From Dipteronia dyeriana (Eukaryota; Streptophyta; Magnoliopsida; Sapindales; Sapindaceae), in contig CM065301.1 in the NCBI GenBank assembly GCA_032871835.1, forward strand, positions 12,789,291 to 12,853,290: DNA of 64,000 nucleotides, read 5' to 3'. The notes under the pieces are model-generated. The model did no database searches, had not been told where the DNA came from, and saw nothing but the letters and a program-made list of their open reading frames with translations. A program made the translations under genes and the position numbers. Positions 43,501 through 55,721 of this stretch are shown here, piece after piece (the first letter of the stretch is position 1; the number at the start of each line of letters is the position of its first letter).

Positions 43501-46500
43501 TGATTCGGGGGCCACTAACCATGCTTGTTCTTCTTGGCAATGGACTGATTCTTGGACACAGCTAGATGAGGGAGCCTTCTCAATGCGTGTGGGGTCAGGG
43601 GATATCATGTCGGCACGAGCAGTGGACGTAATTAGATTACGTTTTTATAATAATTATATATTGTTGGACAATGTATTTTATATTCCTAGATTTGCACGAA
43701 ATTTGATTTCTGTTTCTAAGTTGTTAGAACAAAAGTATTCTGTTTCTTTTAATAATAAGTCTATTATTATTGGAAAGAATGATCTGAATATTTGTTCAGA
43801 AATTAATGAAAACAATTTGTATGTGTTATGACCGTTAATACATATGACACTGTTCAACACCGAAATGTTTAAGGTTGAAAAACTAAAAACTAAACGACAT
43901 AAGATTTCTCTAGATAATGACACGTATCTCTGGAATCTTAGGCTTGGTCATATCAACCTTGAATGGATAGACAGACTAGTAAAAAGCGGACCTTTAAGTG
44001 AGTTAAAGGTTGGCACCTTACCTGTCTGTGAATCTTGCTTGAAAGGTAAGATGACTAAGAGACCTTTTACTGGAAAAGGGCTTAGAGCTGAAGAACTGTT
44101 AGAGCTTATACATACAGATGTCTACGGACCGATGAATGTTAAAGCTATGGGTGGTTATGAGTATTATGTCACCTTTGTAGATGACTACTCACGATACTAA
44201 TACGTCTACCTGATGCAACAAAAGTCGGAAACATTTGAAAAGTTCAAAGAATTCCGAGCTAAAGTTGAGAATCAATTAGGTAGGACTATCAAGTCACTAC
44301 GATCAGATCATGGAGGTGAGTACCTTGACCTAGAGTTGGAAGACTTCATGGTCGAGCATGAGATAATTTCCTAACTCACAGCTTCCGGTACACCTCAGTA
44401 AAATGGTGTAGAGGAGAGGAGAAATAGAACTCTGATGGAAATGGTGAGATCTATGATTAGTTTCTCATCATCATCAAATTCCTTTTAGGGATATGCATTA
44501 CAAACATCGGTATACATTTTGAATGTGGTGCCATCCATATCTATTCCAAAGACTCCCCTAGAGTTGTGGAATGGCCGTAAAGCTAGTTTACGATATTTTT
44601 GCATATGGGGGTGTCCAGCACACGTGCTGAAGAATAGAAATGGAAAGCTAGACTCCAAGTCTGTGGTCTGCTTGTTTGTAGGATACTACAATGAGACAAT
44701 AGGTGGACACTTCTATAGTCCCGAAGATAACAAAGTATTTGTATCTACAAATGAACGTTTCTTGAGGAAAATTATATCAGTGACCATAAACCACATTCTA
44801 AGATTGTATTGAATGAGTTAGAGCTTGGTGAGACTAGTGCTTCATCAACAAGAGTTGTTGATCCACAAACATCTGAGAGTCAAATGGTTTCTGATCAGGA
44901 TACACTACCACCTAGACGTAGTGAAAGGGTTATGAGACAACCTGAACGCTATTTAGGTATAGGTGAGGGATAATGTGTTGTCTATGCTGATAGTGTTGAT
45001 GATCCATTGACATTTAAGAATGCAGTAGAAGATCTTGATAAAGAGCAACGGTTTAAAGCCATGAATCTTGAGATGGAGTCCATGTACTCTAACTCAGTCT
45101 GAGATCTTGTAAACTTATCGGATGTGGTAAAACCCATAGGGTGTAAGTGGATCTACAAGAGAAAGAGAGGAGTAGATGGGAAGGTAGAGACCTTCAAAGC
45201 AAGGCTAGTGGCTAAGGGTTATACCCAGAAAGAGAGGGTCGATTATGAAGAGACTTTCTCGCCAGTAGCCATGTTTAAGTCTATTAGGATTCTCTTATCC
45301 ATTGTTGCCTATTTCGATTATGAAATTTGGCAAATGGACGTCAAGACTGCATTCTTGAATGTCAATCTTAATGAGATCATTTATATGATGCAACCAGAGG
45401 GATTCGTGTCACCAGATCAAGAGCATAAGGTTTGCAAGCTGCAAAGGTCCATCTATGGACTTAAGCAAGCATCTAGATCTTAGAACATTAGGTTCGATGA
45501 TGTGATCAAAACCTATGGCTTCAAGCAGAATGTCGATGAGCCTTGTATCTACAAGCGCATCATTGACAAGAAAGTAGTTTTCTTGATCCTATACGTAGAT
45601 GATATCCTACTCATTAAGAATGATGTGGGAGTGTTGTCTGATGTAAAGGGCTGACTAGCTAGCCAATTCCAAACAAAAGATTTGGGAGAGGCAAGTTATG
45701 TTCTAAGGATCCAACTTTTCAGGGATCGTAAGAACAAATTCATAGCACTGTCTCAGGCATCAAATATCGATAAGATTCTTGTACGATTTTCGATGCAGAA
45801 CTCCAAGAAAGGTAATTTACCTTCCAGGCATGGAGTTCACTTGTCTAAGAAACAGTGTCCTAAGACACCTCAAGAAGTTGAGGATATGAGACATGTACCC
45901 TTTGCATCGGCAGTAGGTAGTCTCATGTATGCTATGTTATACATGAGACCAGACATCTGATATGCAGTAGGAGTAGTCAGCATATACCAAACCAACCCAG
46001 GATTGGATCATTAGGTTGCTTCAAGACTATTCTCAAGTATCTTTGGATAACGAGAAATTATATGCTAGTGTATTTTGGACAGGATTTGATTCGATTAGGA
46101 TACACAAATTCTGATTTTTCGTCAGACAGGGATTCTAGAAAATCCACGTCTGGATCAGTATTCACCCTAGGTGGTAGATCCATTGTGTGGAGAAGTATTA
46201 ATCAATCTTGCATTGCTGGTTCCACCATGGAAGCCAAATATGTAGCCGCTTGTGAAGCTGCTAAAGGGGTTGTTTGGCTCCGTAAGTTCTTGAGTGATCT
46301 GGAAGTTGTTCCAGACCTGGATAAGCCCATCACACTTTATTGTGATAACAGTGGTGTTATGGATAATTCCAAAGAACTAAGAAGCCACAAGAGAAGGAAG
46401 CATACAGAGAGAAAGCATACAGAGAGAAAGCATCATTTCATCTGAGAGATAGTGCAGAGAGGAGATGTGATCGTCACTAAGATAGCCTCACAAGATAATC

Positions 46501-46600
46501 ATGCTGATCCATTTACGAAGATCTTACTGGCTAAAGTGTTTTCGGATCACCTAGATGGTCTAAGGTTACGAGATATGCCTCACATGCTTTAGTGCAAGTG
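43440..46600 (+). pseudogene. C3 protease-integrase-RT-RNase H, degenerate
   Basis: In order: protease with an intact DSGATNH motif just after an in-frame TAG (near 43495); pre-integrase domain (LWNLRLGHINLEWIDRL, CESCLKGK, 43930-44060); integrase core (HTDVYGPM, FVDDYSRY, SDHGGEY, NGVEERRNRTL, 44100-44450); RT from 45124 (WIYKRKRGVDGKVETFKARL, WQMDVKTAFLN, LYVDDILLI near 45590); RNase H (GYTNSDFSSDRDSRKSTSG, YCDNSG, 46060-46440). At least ten in-frame stops and some frameshifts inactivate it. Several stops fall at TGG or CAA codons of the C2 copy. A 15-bp tandem duplication (46399-46428) adds five residues to RNase H. Confidence 0.9.
46399..46428 (+). repeat. 15-bp tandem duplication in C3 RNase H
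   Basis: AGCATACAGAGAGAA is repeated exactly twice and followed by AGCAT. It encodes a duplicated KHTER block without shifting the frame. Confidence 0.92.
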
Positions 46601-46606
46601 GGAGAG

Positions 46607-48697
46607 TGTTGGGGTTTATGCCCTAAGCATGTAATTTGTAAAATGGATTTATGAAGTAAATAAAAAGAAAGGTTCAATTCATTCTTGTTATGTTATTTAT
46701 TTTATAAACTTGTGCACATATTAACATTCTGGATTACCGGATGTAATCTCGAACTTTACATATAAGTGTCATATACGGATGAATACAGTAAGAGACGTGT
46801 AATCTAAAGAGTCCATAGATGGCAAATAAAGCTGGGTACTTTATTTGTAGTTAATCTATAGTTGCGGTCCATTCCGTAATGTACAGTGATTTTATCCTGA
46901 ATCATTCATATGAGATATGAGAATAGAGGCACATTGTATGATGTGATCATATAGAACTGAGCCATGATCTATATGAATCTCACACCAAGATCCGTTTACC
47001 GATGGGATTCATATATATATATATATCAACTAATGATGGCTATATGTGGGTGATCTTAATCCTGAGTGTCTTATCGACTCCTTCAGGTTAGATCGTGGTC
47101 TTCGATATACCATGGGTGAGGTCAGATGTTTTTCCTGATCAATATACTTCGTATGTTGGGATTACGGTTTGGCTTGTGGCTGGGAAGGTTTGTACATAAT
47201 AGTGGAATCCACTCATTCTTGTGAGAAGTAGATGGTAGTTCCATTAAGGGTTGATTCGGGGCTTGGACAATATGAGCGCTCTCCTAATTCCTTGAGATGA
47301 GTGCTCTCCTAATTCCTTGAGGAAGTAGGATTTATTGTCCATTAGAGAATCAATGGTACTTAAAGGATATATGCAATTATAAGGGTATAACAGACATTAT
47401 GACCCAGCTATAATTATGAACTACTGTGGAGGATCACACCATATGTAATAGCTATATCGATGGACAACGAGTTGTATCGGTCTGTGTAAAAGCATCTACA
47501 GTTAAGAGTGCAGCTTCGGGTTGTTAGTGGAATAACATCGAAGTTGATAATCAAGGAATATTAATTAAAGAGTTTAATTAATGATTCCGATGATTATTGG
47601 AACTCAAAATACTGTGGGTCCATTAGGTCCCCTTGCTAGCCCGATCGATTTAGGTAACAAGGGTCACGGTTAATTAATTGGATTATCCAATTAACTGTGT
47701 TATGAAAGTGACACGTATTTATTCAGAAATTAATTGAATAATGAGATTAATTAATTAATGGATAATGATGATTAAATAACTTAAATAATGAGATTATTTA
47801 ATTATGTTATTAATCAATAAATGGATGGTGTATGTTGATATTTATTTTTAAATAAAAAAAATGTGATTATTTTATTTTATTAAATTATATATTTTATTTT
47901 TAAATTTAAATAGTTTGAATTTAAATATAAAACCAAATAAAAGATGTGAGATATTTTTTATTTAATTTTTTTTAATAATCAAATTAGATTTGATCGGTCT
48001 TTTTAAATTAAATATATATATATCAAAAAAACCGAATCAAAGGGTTTTGTTTTTTGGTTTTTAAATGGTGTGCGTGAGGTTGAATGAAAATAAGACAAAA
48101 AGAAGTTTTTTTTTGTTGCTTTGAAAACAGTGCGTGAGGTTGAATGCAAATAAGACAAAAATTGAGATAGTTTTGTTTGGTTTTCAACAACGCGTGCATC
48201 AGGTCTTTTTGCTTAAAAAAGGAATTAGGCGCGGATCAAATTTTGATTTTGAAGCAATTCGTGTGTGCGTGAAACATATATCAACACATATATTAGAGTT
48301 TACATGAGATGTAAATAGTTTAAGTGTTGTATAGTGAAAATTAAGAATGAGTTTTTTAGTTTTCTTATATCTTCCATTCTAAGTTTCTGAGACCATAACG
48401 CGCTCACACGTAATTACCAGTTCTGGGATATAGCGAGGAAGATCAGTGGTACAGACCTGGAGCATATTGAAAAGTGAAAGAATCTCTAAACGTTGGTAAG
48501 GTTCTTAATCTTCTTCTTATTATTGATTACAATTTCTTGTATTTACATATATATCTTATTAGTGTAGTAATTTTTATATGTATTTGTTTCGAAAATAAAT
48601 ACGATCTCAAGTTCACTGGCCAAAGATACAGATTACGATTTGTATAATTAAAAAAAAAACCTGTTTTCGCAGCATGACCGGTGAACGTGTTCCAAAG
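46607..48697 (+). repeat. C3 3' LTR
   Basis: It is preceded by the purine tract AAGTGGGAGAG and begins TGTTGGGGTTTATGCCC. It ends GTGTTCCAAAG before CCTCC. It is longer than the uninterrupted 5' LTR by about 130 bp, largely an insert near 48535-48660. It also has a local duplication around 47275-47320 (GAGCGCTCTCCTAATTCCTTGAG followed by a second GAGTGCTCTCC copy). Confidence 0.92.
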
Positions 48698-48702
48698 CCT
48701 CC

Positions 48703-49400
48703 GTCAACCGGGCTTTCGGTTTTATAGTCTGATCGGGATTATCCTCGTCAATTAAGACATCCTCAGTTGGCTCGTCTTTCTAGGCCTTCCCATCTTCCGG
48801 AGTTATCTCCCTTGGGTACAGGTCAAACCGGGTATGCATTTCTGCCGCATCTTCTCCTTCATCCATCTTTGAACTTTCATCATTTCTTTGGATATCTACC
48901 TGCATCACGCTCGGTTATGCTTTTTCGCTGTATATGGCTAGATTTGGCTTTCTTGCTCATTCTTGCAAACTTTTCACTCCCACCTCTGTTGGGAACTTCA
49001 CTATCAAGGCATATATGGCTATCGTAACTTTAGATTTGTTCAAGAAAGGCCTGTCCAACAAGGTGTTGTTCGACCAATTTTTCACATTTACGACGATAAA
49101 ATCCAGCAACAATGTTTTAGTGTAGGGAAAGCTCCCAATCTCTAAAGGTAACTTCACTGTTCCTAACAATCTTACTTTTGCTCCCGTAAAGCCTCCCAAT
49201 GGGACTTTGAGGAGCTGTAGTTCTTTTCTTTGCAACCCGAGTTGGTCGAACACTTCCACACTCAGGATATCTGCTGATCTCTTGTTGTCAATCAACATTC
49301 TTCTTAACTTCATGTGTCCTACATGAACTGACACAACAATCACATCGTTTGGCCTTGCCTCCGATCCATATGTGTCTGCCTCAGTAAAGACTATGGGGTC
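48703..49400 (-). pseudogene. G1 protease and linker
   Basis: An open minus-strand segment at 48957-49343 has the retropepsin fold signature of Tat-type elements (RRMLIDNKRSADILSVEVFDQLGL, NTLLDRPFLN). The catalytic DSG is changed to DNK, so it would be inactive. Downstream sequence to the C3 insertion point is the degenerate linker toward RT. Confidence 0.83.
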
Positions 49401-49653
49401 TCAATCCTTGCTTTAACTTTTTCTGATCGGGGCCTGCCAAATTTACTTCCGAATTTCTATGCCCATTTATGTCTTCTCTAACCTCGGTCATTCTTTCTCC
49501 GCTGCTAACTTCAGTGTGTGGCCCGCCAAAGATGGTGTTGATTATCTCACTATCCAAATTTCTTCAAGGGCTACTTTGGTTTCTATCGCGCTCCTCTATC
49601 GGGGTATCCTTATACCGGCCATCCCTACTTCTAAGGATCATGTCTTTAAAATG

Positions 49654-51400
49654 TCATTCTATGATCAGTTCTTCGATGTAATCCCTCAGTTGATAACACT
49701 TGGCGGTTTCGTGACCATTCTCCGGGTGAAACCTACTGTATTTAGTAGTGTCTCTCCTACCAAAGCTCGACTGTCTCGGAGGCTTCTTGTATAAATTCTT
49801 ATCTTCTATCACATTCAAGATCTCCTTATGCGTTCTAGCCAACGGGGTGTAATTGGTGTATTGCCGCTTAAAGTGCTTGCCACCTTTGTCGTCGTCTTTG
49901 TGTCCATCCTTACCCTTTCCCTTGTTGCTCTTTTGGTCCCATTTGCCACAATTCTTTGAGTTGCCATCCTTATGTTTTTGGCTGCTCTTGGGCCGACTCC
50001 CTTGTATAATTTCTTCACCGTGGGCTATCTGTTCGTCCTCCGCCATGGCATATCCTCCAACATAGTCTACCATGCTCGCGTATGTGGTCGACCCCTTTTA
50101 TCTCAGATTTAGGGTTAAATGGTTGTGCTGTAAGCTATTAATAAATGCTAACACTACCGCATTATCATTGGGATCTTTTACTTCAGACACTTCTTATGAG
50201 AATCTAGTTAAGTAATCCTTCAGTTTCTTGTCATTCATTTGCTTTAAGGTCGACAAGGCTGATATGGACTTCCTTCACTAGATATTTCCCTTGAACTGCC
50301 TGGTGACTTGTATAAATTCCTCAAAGTTCTTGATGGAAACTGCTGACAATCCTCCAAACCACCTGGATTCTTGATCTCCTAACTTCTGCAGGAAAATCCA
50401 ACACATGAGGGCATCATTATAATCGTACTGTGCCATTGCGATGTGGTACCTCATTACATACTCCTACAGGTCAGTGTTGGCATTGAATTGTTCCACATGC
50501 GGCATCTTGAATTTCTCTGAAAACGGGTATGCCTTATGGAATCAGCAAATGGACTTCCGAGGTTTCCAATTAGTGGGTTTCCCAGGTTTTGTCTTCTCTC
50601 AAAGGCCTCTATTCTTTTGAGAAGAACCTCTAGCTCCCCTTCCGGCTCTCTATGCTTAGCAAACTTCTAGCGGATAGTGAGCCCGTATGGGACCCTAGGG
50701 ATTCGCCAGCTGATCTTGGCACCGAAGGGGTCACGTCTGATCACAGGGGTTGGCTCCCTACGTCTTCTAGAGGCAGTTTCATCGTCACTTGAATTCGAGA
50801 GGGACCTTTTCCTCTGGGGATAAGTTTCTGCTCCATCATACCTCTCTGCGTCTTCATACCTCTCTGCGTCTTCCCGCGAACTAGACTCTCTATACGTTTT
50901 CCCGCGAACTAGACTCTCTATGCTCCCCAGTTCCTCGATCTTCTTGGCGGTCGCTTTTTCTGTGCGAATGTCCCTTTTTCTCACGACTCTTTGCCCTATC
51001 TCTTCTAGATTTCTATGGTGCTTCTAGAGTTGTTGCCACTATTTCAGAATGTATCTTGAGATCCTAGGCCACCACCGGCGTAGAGAGTTGATATGGCAAA
51101 CTCTTATTGGCAGTGACCGTTATGCTAATTCCCTATCTAGCGGCGTCATCAATGACTTTTTGTAGGCATTTCTGGATTTACCGGAATGCATATGGGAAAA
51201 TACAAGCGGTTATACTTGTGGATGTAACAGCGTCATGTCTGGTTGATGGTGGGGTCTTTTAGGATAGATCTTCTCCAGCAACACTGGCATCAATATGATT
51301 AAGGGCGTTAGCACCATGTGAGGCATCGGTGTTACGCGGAGATAAACTCATGTCTCTGCTAGTGGCCATGATATCATTTCTCGCAAATTTTCCCCGGAAC
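49654..51400 (-). pseudogene. G1 gag
   Basis: Minus-strand segments in different frames: an N-terminal charged region (50667-50984, Arg/Glu-rich with a repeated DAERYDAERY-like block), the Retrotrans_gag core (about 50560-50080, WFGGLSAVSIKNFEEF, YLTRFS, AFINSLQ) and the C-terminal Lys-rich part (49654-50073), where the expected zinc-binding C of CxFHxxxGHxTxxC reads S at its first position (YSRFHPENGHETAKC). Homologous to the G2 gag at 61448-62919. Confidence 0.83.
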
Positions 51401-51455
51401 TAATTATTCAAACTTAATGCTAAAGGAGGTTCTCCCCCCTCCTTCTAGAGCCGGT

Positions 51456-52232
51456 TGTTGATGGTGATTTTTGGATTAATCACTTGTCGAACAGGTAATA
51501 TGAATAAACAATCGAACTATAAATCGAAATAAATAAAAACCAAGAAAAAGCATAAGATTTTATGTGGTAAAACCCTAAAGTGGGGAAACATTCACGGTTG
51601 CTGATAACGACGAGAGAAAAAAAAATCCACTAAGTTGATCAAAATTACACAATCAATCTTGCTTGCTCTCTTATATGCTTAATTGTCGTTCACCCATTTG
51701 TGGGTGATGTTAGGGTCTATTTATACATGCATAGAACCACCCTAATTCTTAGTGTACAAGTTAGGAAAGTGCTCGTAATTAAACGAAACTCTAACTTATT
51801 GGAGTCGTGTTATTCTTCTTCCTTGTTTTGTGTTGATTGTCTTTTGATTATGTCAGATTTCTTGCTTGATCTGGACTTTGATATCTATAGGGAAATTTAC
51901 TTCATTATCAAAGTATGTTTCTAGACACCTTATTTCAGTAGGATTCATTCTCTACGTGTTTGAGTCATAACTTTGTTAAATCTGAATGATGTCCATGTGT
52001 CACGCAGCCGATCACCTATTATACCCCACCATACTCGTTTTCCCCCTGATCAGCGGTTTCACCCGACCACGTCCTCACCCCTGACTATCTTGACAGCCCC
52101 GATCGGGTCTTCTTACTCGACCGTTCGTGTTATCTTGGTTAGGGGGTTTGACATGTGTTCTTTGGTCAACTTGGGTTGATTCAATCAAGTTGACTTCTAG
52201 TGACGTAGCACCCATGACTCTTATCTTTTACA
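51456..52232 (-). repeat. G1 5' LTR
   Basis: On the minus strand it runs from TGTAAAAGATAAGAGTCATG to CCATCAACA and is followed by ACCGGCTCTAGAAGGAGGG, a diverged form of the primer binding region ATTGGCGCTAGAAGGAGGG in G2. It shares the GTTTTACCAC block of the G2 LTR. The distal border at 52232 is inferred from the TG start and from the Mutator-like coding sequence beginning next to it. Confidence 0.7.
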
Positions 52233-55075
52233 GTCGTGTCATATCATCCAAATTAATTTTGTTGACTATTTGAATCTTGATGAATTGTCTATGTTAGACC
52301 TTGATGATATTGCCTTTGAGTTGGGGTATAAGCTGCCTATAAATTGTGATCATACATTGTAGTGATTTGGGGATAATATCCCCCATAATAGAGTCTTAGA
52401 TTTGTATCTTGGACCTAATGAAGCATTGTAAACAATTATGGGAGATGAAGTGATTAACTATTAGCATCTAGAGGCTCATAATGATTGGGCAGAAGCTGAT
52501 ATGTTTGTTAGTACACCTGATGTGGTAATTAATGGCCATGATGTGGGTGGTAAAGAGCTTGATGTGGTTAGGCTTAATGAAAACAGTGTAGATGAGTTGA
52601 ATGGAGAAGTTGGTGAGAGAGATAACTTGTAGAGGACGGAAATGGGGAAACTGGTATCAACGGAGGCAGAAAGTGAAGCTGTTGAGAGATATAACTTGCA
52701 GAGGAAAGAAAAAGGGAAACAGGTAGCAGAGGAGGTAGAAAGTGATGGTGTAGAAGAAGCAGAAAGTTATGTTGGTGATCAGGACTTAGTGAAGTCTAAT
52801 TATGAGGAGGAAGAGGAAAAAGATATAGCAGCTGATACATATATGGATCCTACATGGGGTTGGGAGTCATTACAATTTGTAGATATTCCACGTCGAGAAG
52901 GTGGAGATGGATCTGGCATTGATGAAGGATCAGAGGATTTGAACAACATAGATGGATCTGATAATGAGGAGGTTCAATGAGGGAATGTAAGCCAATTTAG
53001 AAAGAAAATGTAATATGAATTCAATTCAAGTCGTGACATGTAAGATCCAAAGTTTTTGCTTGGTATGGAGTTTGGCAGTATTGATGTGTTTTGAAATGCC
53101 ATTAGGGCACATGCTGTGAAAAATAAAAGAGTTGTTACATTTAAGAAAAATGATCCTAATCGAATTAGGGCAGTTTGTGAGAATGAGGGTTGCAAGTGGT
53201 TTGTCTATGGATCTCGGTTAAGTGATAAGAGGACTTTCAAGATAAAGTCTTTGTGTGATGACCATACATGTGCAATGACATTTAAGAATAAGTTTATTAA
53301 TTCCAAAATGATTGCTGACAAGAATGTACATCAATAGAGGGTAAACCCTAATTGGAACTTTGTTGGAATGTCTTACCAATTGAAGGTAAATACTAGTGTG
53401 GATGTGTTAGTTTGGCCGTACTATCGTGCTAGGAAGAAAGCTAAAAAAATGATCCAGGGTTCTGTTGAGGAGCAATACTCCAGTGTTCGGGACTATGGTG
53501 CAAAAATTTTAAGGACGAACCTAGGAAGTACAGTTAGATTGAAGTGTTATACAAGAGAGGGAGAAGAAAATCCTAGGTTTCAAAGGCTGTACATTTGCCT
53601 TGATGCATTGAAGAAATGGTGGAAAGAGGGTTATAGGTCAATTTTAGGCTTGGATGGATGACACACCATAGTAATTCACAGTGGACAGTTTCTAACAGTA
53701 GTTGGGGTTGATCCTAACAACCAGATGTATCCTGTAGCCTATGCTTTGGTGAAGTATGAGTGTATGGATACATGAGTTTGGTTTCTAGAGTTGTTGGCTG
53801 TTGATTTGGGAATCAACAACTCATATGGGATAGTATGGATTTCATACAAACAAAAGGGATTAGTAGATGCTATTAGTGAATTATTTCCAAATTTTGAACA
53901 TCGATTTCGTGTCAAGCACTTTCACATCAATTTCAAAGGTGAACACATGGGCTTGCTGCTAAAACAGATACTTTGGTGTGTTGCCAAGTCCACAACTAAA
54001 CAAGAGTAAAGAATTTTCTTTCGTTGCATCAACCAGTTATCTTAATTTTAGATTTGATAACTATATGTTTTTTTTTCACTTGATAGATTAAAAAGAGTAT
54101 GGGGAGGATGAGAAGTGCAAGTGAAGATGCATCAAATGGTTACAAGACAAGGATCATAAGCACTGGTCACTGGCTTTCTTCACAAACATTACATTATGTT
54201 ACATGTTATGCAATAACCTGTGTGAAGCTTTCAACTCAGCAGTATTAAACGCTCGCGAGACAAGCCAGTGATCTCTCTGATGGAGATGATCGGGACCTAC
54301 TTGATGAAAAAGCCTGTGAGGAAGAGAGCTGTATTAAAGAGGTAGAAACATGAAATAGGTCCCAAAGTGTTCAAGGTTGTTGAGAAGGTTAAGTTGGAGA
54401 GTAACATCTACCGCCATGAATACTTTAGAAACCACAAATATCAATTCAAGGGTTATAGAGATGACCAATATGTTGTTGACATCCAAAACAGGACTTGTGG
54501 TTGTAACAAGTGGTAGCTGATTGGGATTCCATGTATTCATGGAGTATCTGCCAAATTGAATTCCAACCATAACCCTATTCAATTCATACACAAGATGTAC
54601 CAGAAGGAAACGTTTATGAAGGCATATAATCCAGTCATATATGACTTCAATGGGTTAAGCATGTGACCAAACACCAATAAGAAACCTGTTCAAGTTCCAA
54701 AATACAAGAAACATAGAGGTAAGCCAAAGAAGGTAAGAATTCTTCAATCTGTTGAGGTTAAGGTATGGGGGAAACTCAAGATAAGGAGGAATTACATAAG
54801 GATTAGGTGCTGCAAATGTAATCAAAATTGGCATAATAAGACCACTTGTGGCAAAAGGAAAGGAGTTGGCTCTCAAGATGAACCAGGGCAAGGAACTGAA
54901 TCTACTGTAGCTGCTGAATCTAGTCAACAAAGCCAAGTTATTGAAGCTACTCACATTATTGAATCTACTTAACCAAACCAAGTTACTGAAGCTACTCAAG
55001 CCACTGAACAAGCTCAACCAAACCAAGGAACCAAGGCAACCAAGAGGAAAAGAACAAACCCAATAACATGATAGA
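52233..55075 (+). pseudogene. Mutator-like (MULE) transposase, decayed
   Basis: A single reading frame can be followed from about 52240 to 54005 despite roughly eight stops. It holds an N-terminal segment (FVDYLNLDELSMLDLDDIAFELGYKL), an acidic linker (52642-52980), the MuDR DNA-binding region (53060-53330, RIRAVCENEGCKWFVYGS) and the MULE catalytic domain with ILGLDG (53640) and VVGVDPNNQMYPVAYAL (53705). A probable intron (about 54006-54086, GT to a TTGATAG acceptor) precedes the C-terminal part, with a SWIM finger (CGCNKW..IGIPCIH, 54500-54545), a CCHC knuckle (CCKCNQNWHNKTTC, near 54810) and a Thr/Gln-rich tail ending at about 55071. The 5' end abuts the G1 LTR and no terminal inverted repeats were found. 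It would have cut and inserted MULE DNA. Confidence 0.87.
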
Positions 55076-55721
55076 TGTTATTGCATTTGGGTTTTTGTAT
55101 GCCTGATGAAAAGGCTACCTTTTGTTGTTACGTTATTACATATGTTTTTGGGTTGTATTCTGGTACTGTTATTTACATTAGATATACCAGATTTAGGGAT
55201 TTGTTTTAGTAATGCATGATATGTAATGTTTGTTAATGGTTGGTTCTCAATTCGAAATGTAATGTCAATTTGGTATTTCAGTGACCTGCATTTTGATTCC
55301 AGTATACTGTTTTTGATTTAGGTATGCCGGTTTCATGAGTCATGCCTTGATTTAGATGATCAAGTAGGTACATTCTGGTATGTTGCCACATTAGTTAGGT
55401 AGTTCAATTACTTTTCATTATTGGAAAGATCAAGTAGAATGGATTGTTGATGCCAAATTACAATTTCATTTATGTCATTGTTATAAAATAGATTTGTTGA
55501 ACACAAAAATATAGCAACTTCTTATAGTACATTCATTCATTCTTCTACAAAATTCACAGACACTTATTAACAACAACAAACAATATCCCTATTACTAAAA
55601 CCAAAACAACAAATAACTTTCTCAAACCACAGTCACCATTTTTCTTTCTTCTCTTTCCTACATAACTACCTTCATCATATATACCTACATTATTGACATA
55701 TGTAGAGCTTGCACCAATGCC
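55076..55721. other. spacer between MULE and GRF genes
   Basis: Convergent 3' flank of both pseudogenes. No further gene. Confidence 0.5.

Larger units (their letters stand above)
35349..48697 (+). mobile_element. Ty1/copia retrotransposon C3, nested in G1
   Basis: The LTRs start TGTTGGGGTTTATG at 35349 and 46607. The target duplication CCTCC is exact on both sides (35344-35348, 48698-48702). The G1 reading resumes across the insertion point. The 5' LTR is interrupted by E4. Gene order gag-PR-INT-RT-RH is copia. The coding region is broken by many stops, yet every domain except the gag zinc knuckle is still recognisable, making C3 the most complete copia copy here. Confidence 0.94.
32420..52232 (-). 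mobile_element. Ty3/gypsy retrotransposon G1 (Tat-like), outer element
   Basis: The element reads on the minus strand: LTR 51456-52232, gag about 51400-49650, protease about 49340-48950, then RT, RNase H, a second RNase H and integrase from 35348 to 32425. C3 sits between protease and RT, with CCTCC duplicated at 35344-35348 and 48698-48702. The RNase H-like domain after the normal one (WKLHVDGSSN near 33890) is the marker of the Tat lineage. The 3' LTR and everything after integrase are missing, so the element is truncated near 32420. It abuts the Mutator-like gene at 52233. Confidence 0.88.

Noticed and set aside
48767..49145. Plus-strand open frames over the G1 protease
   Set aside because: They are the antisense shadow of the minus-strand protease domain.
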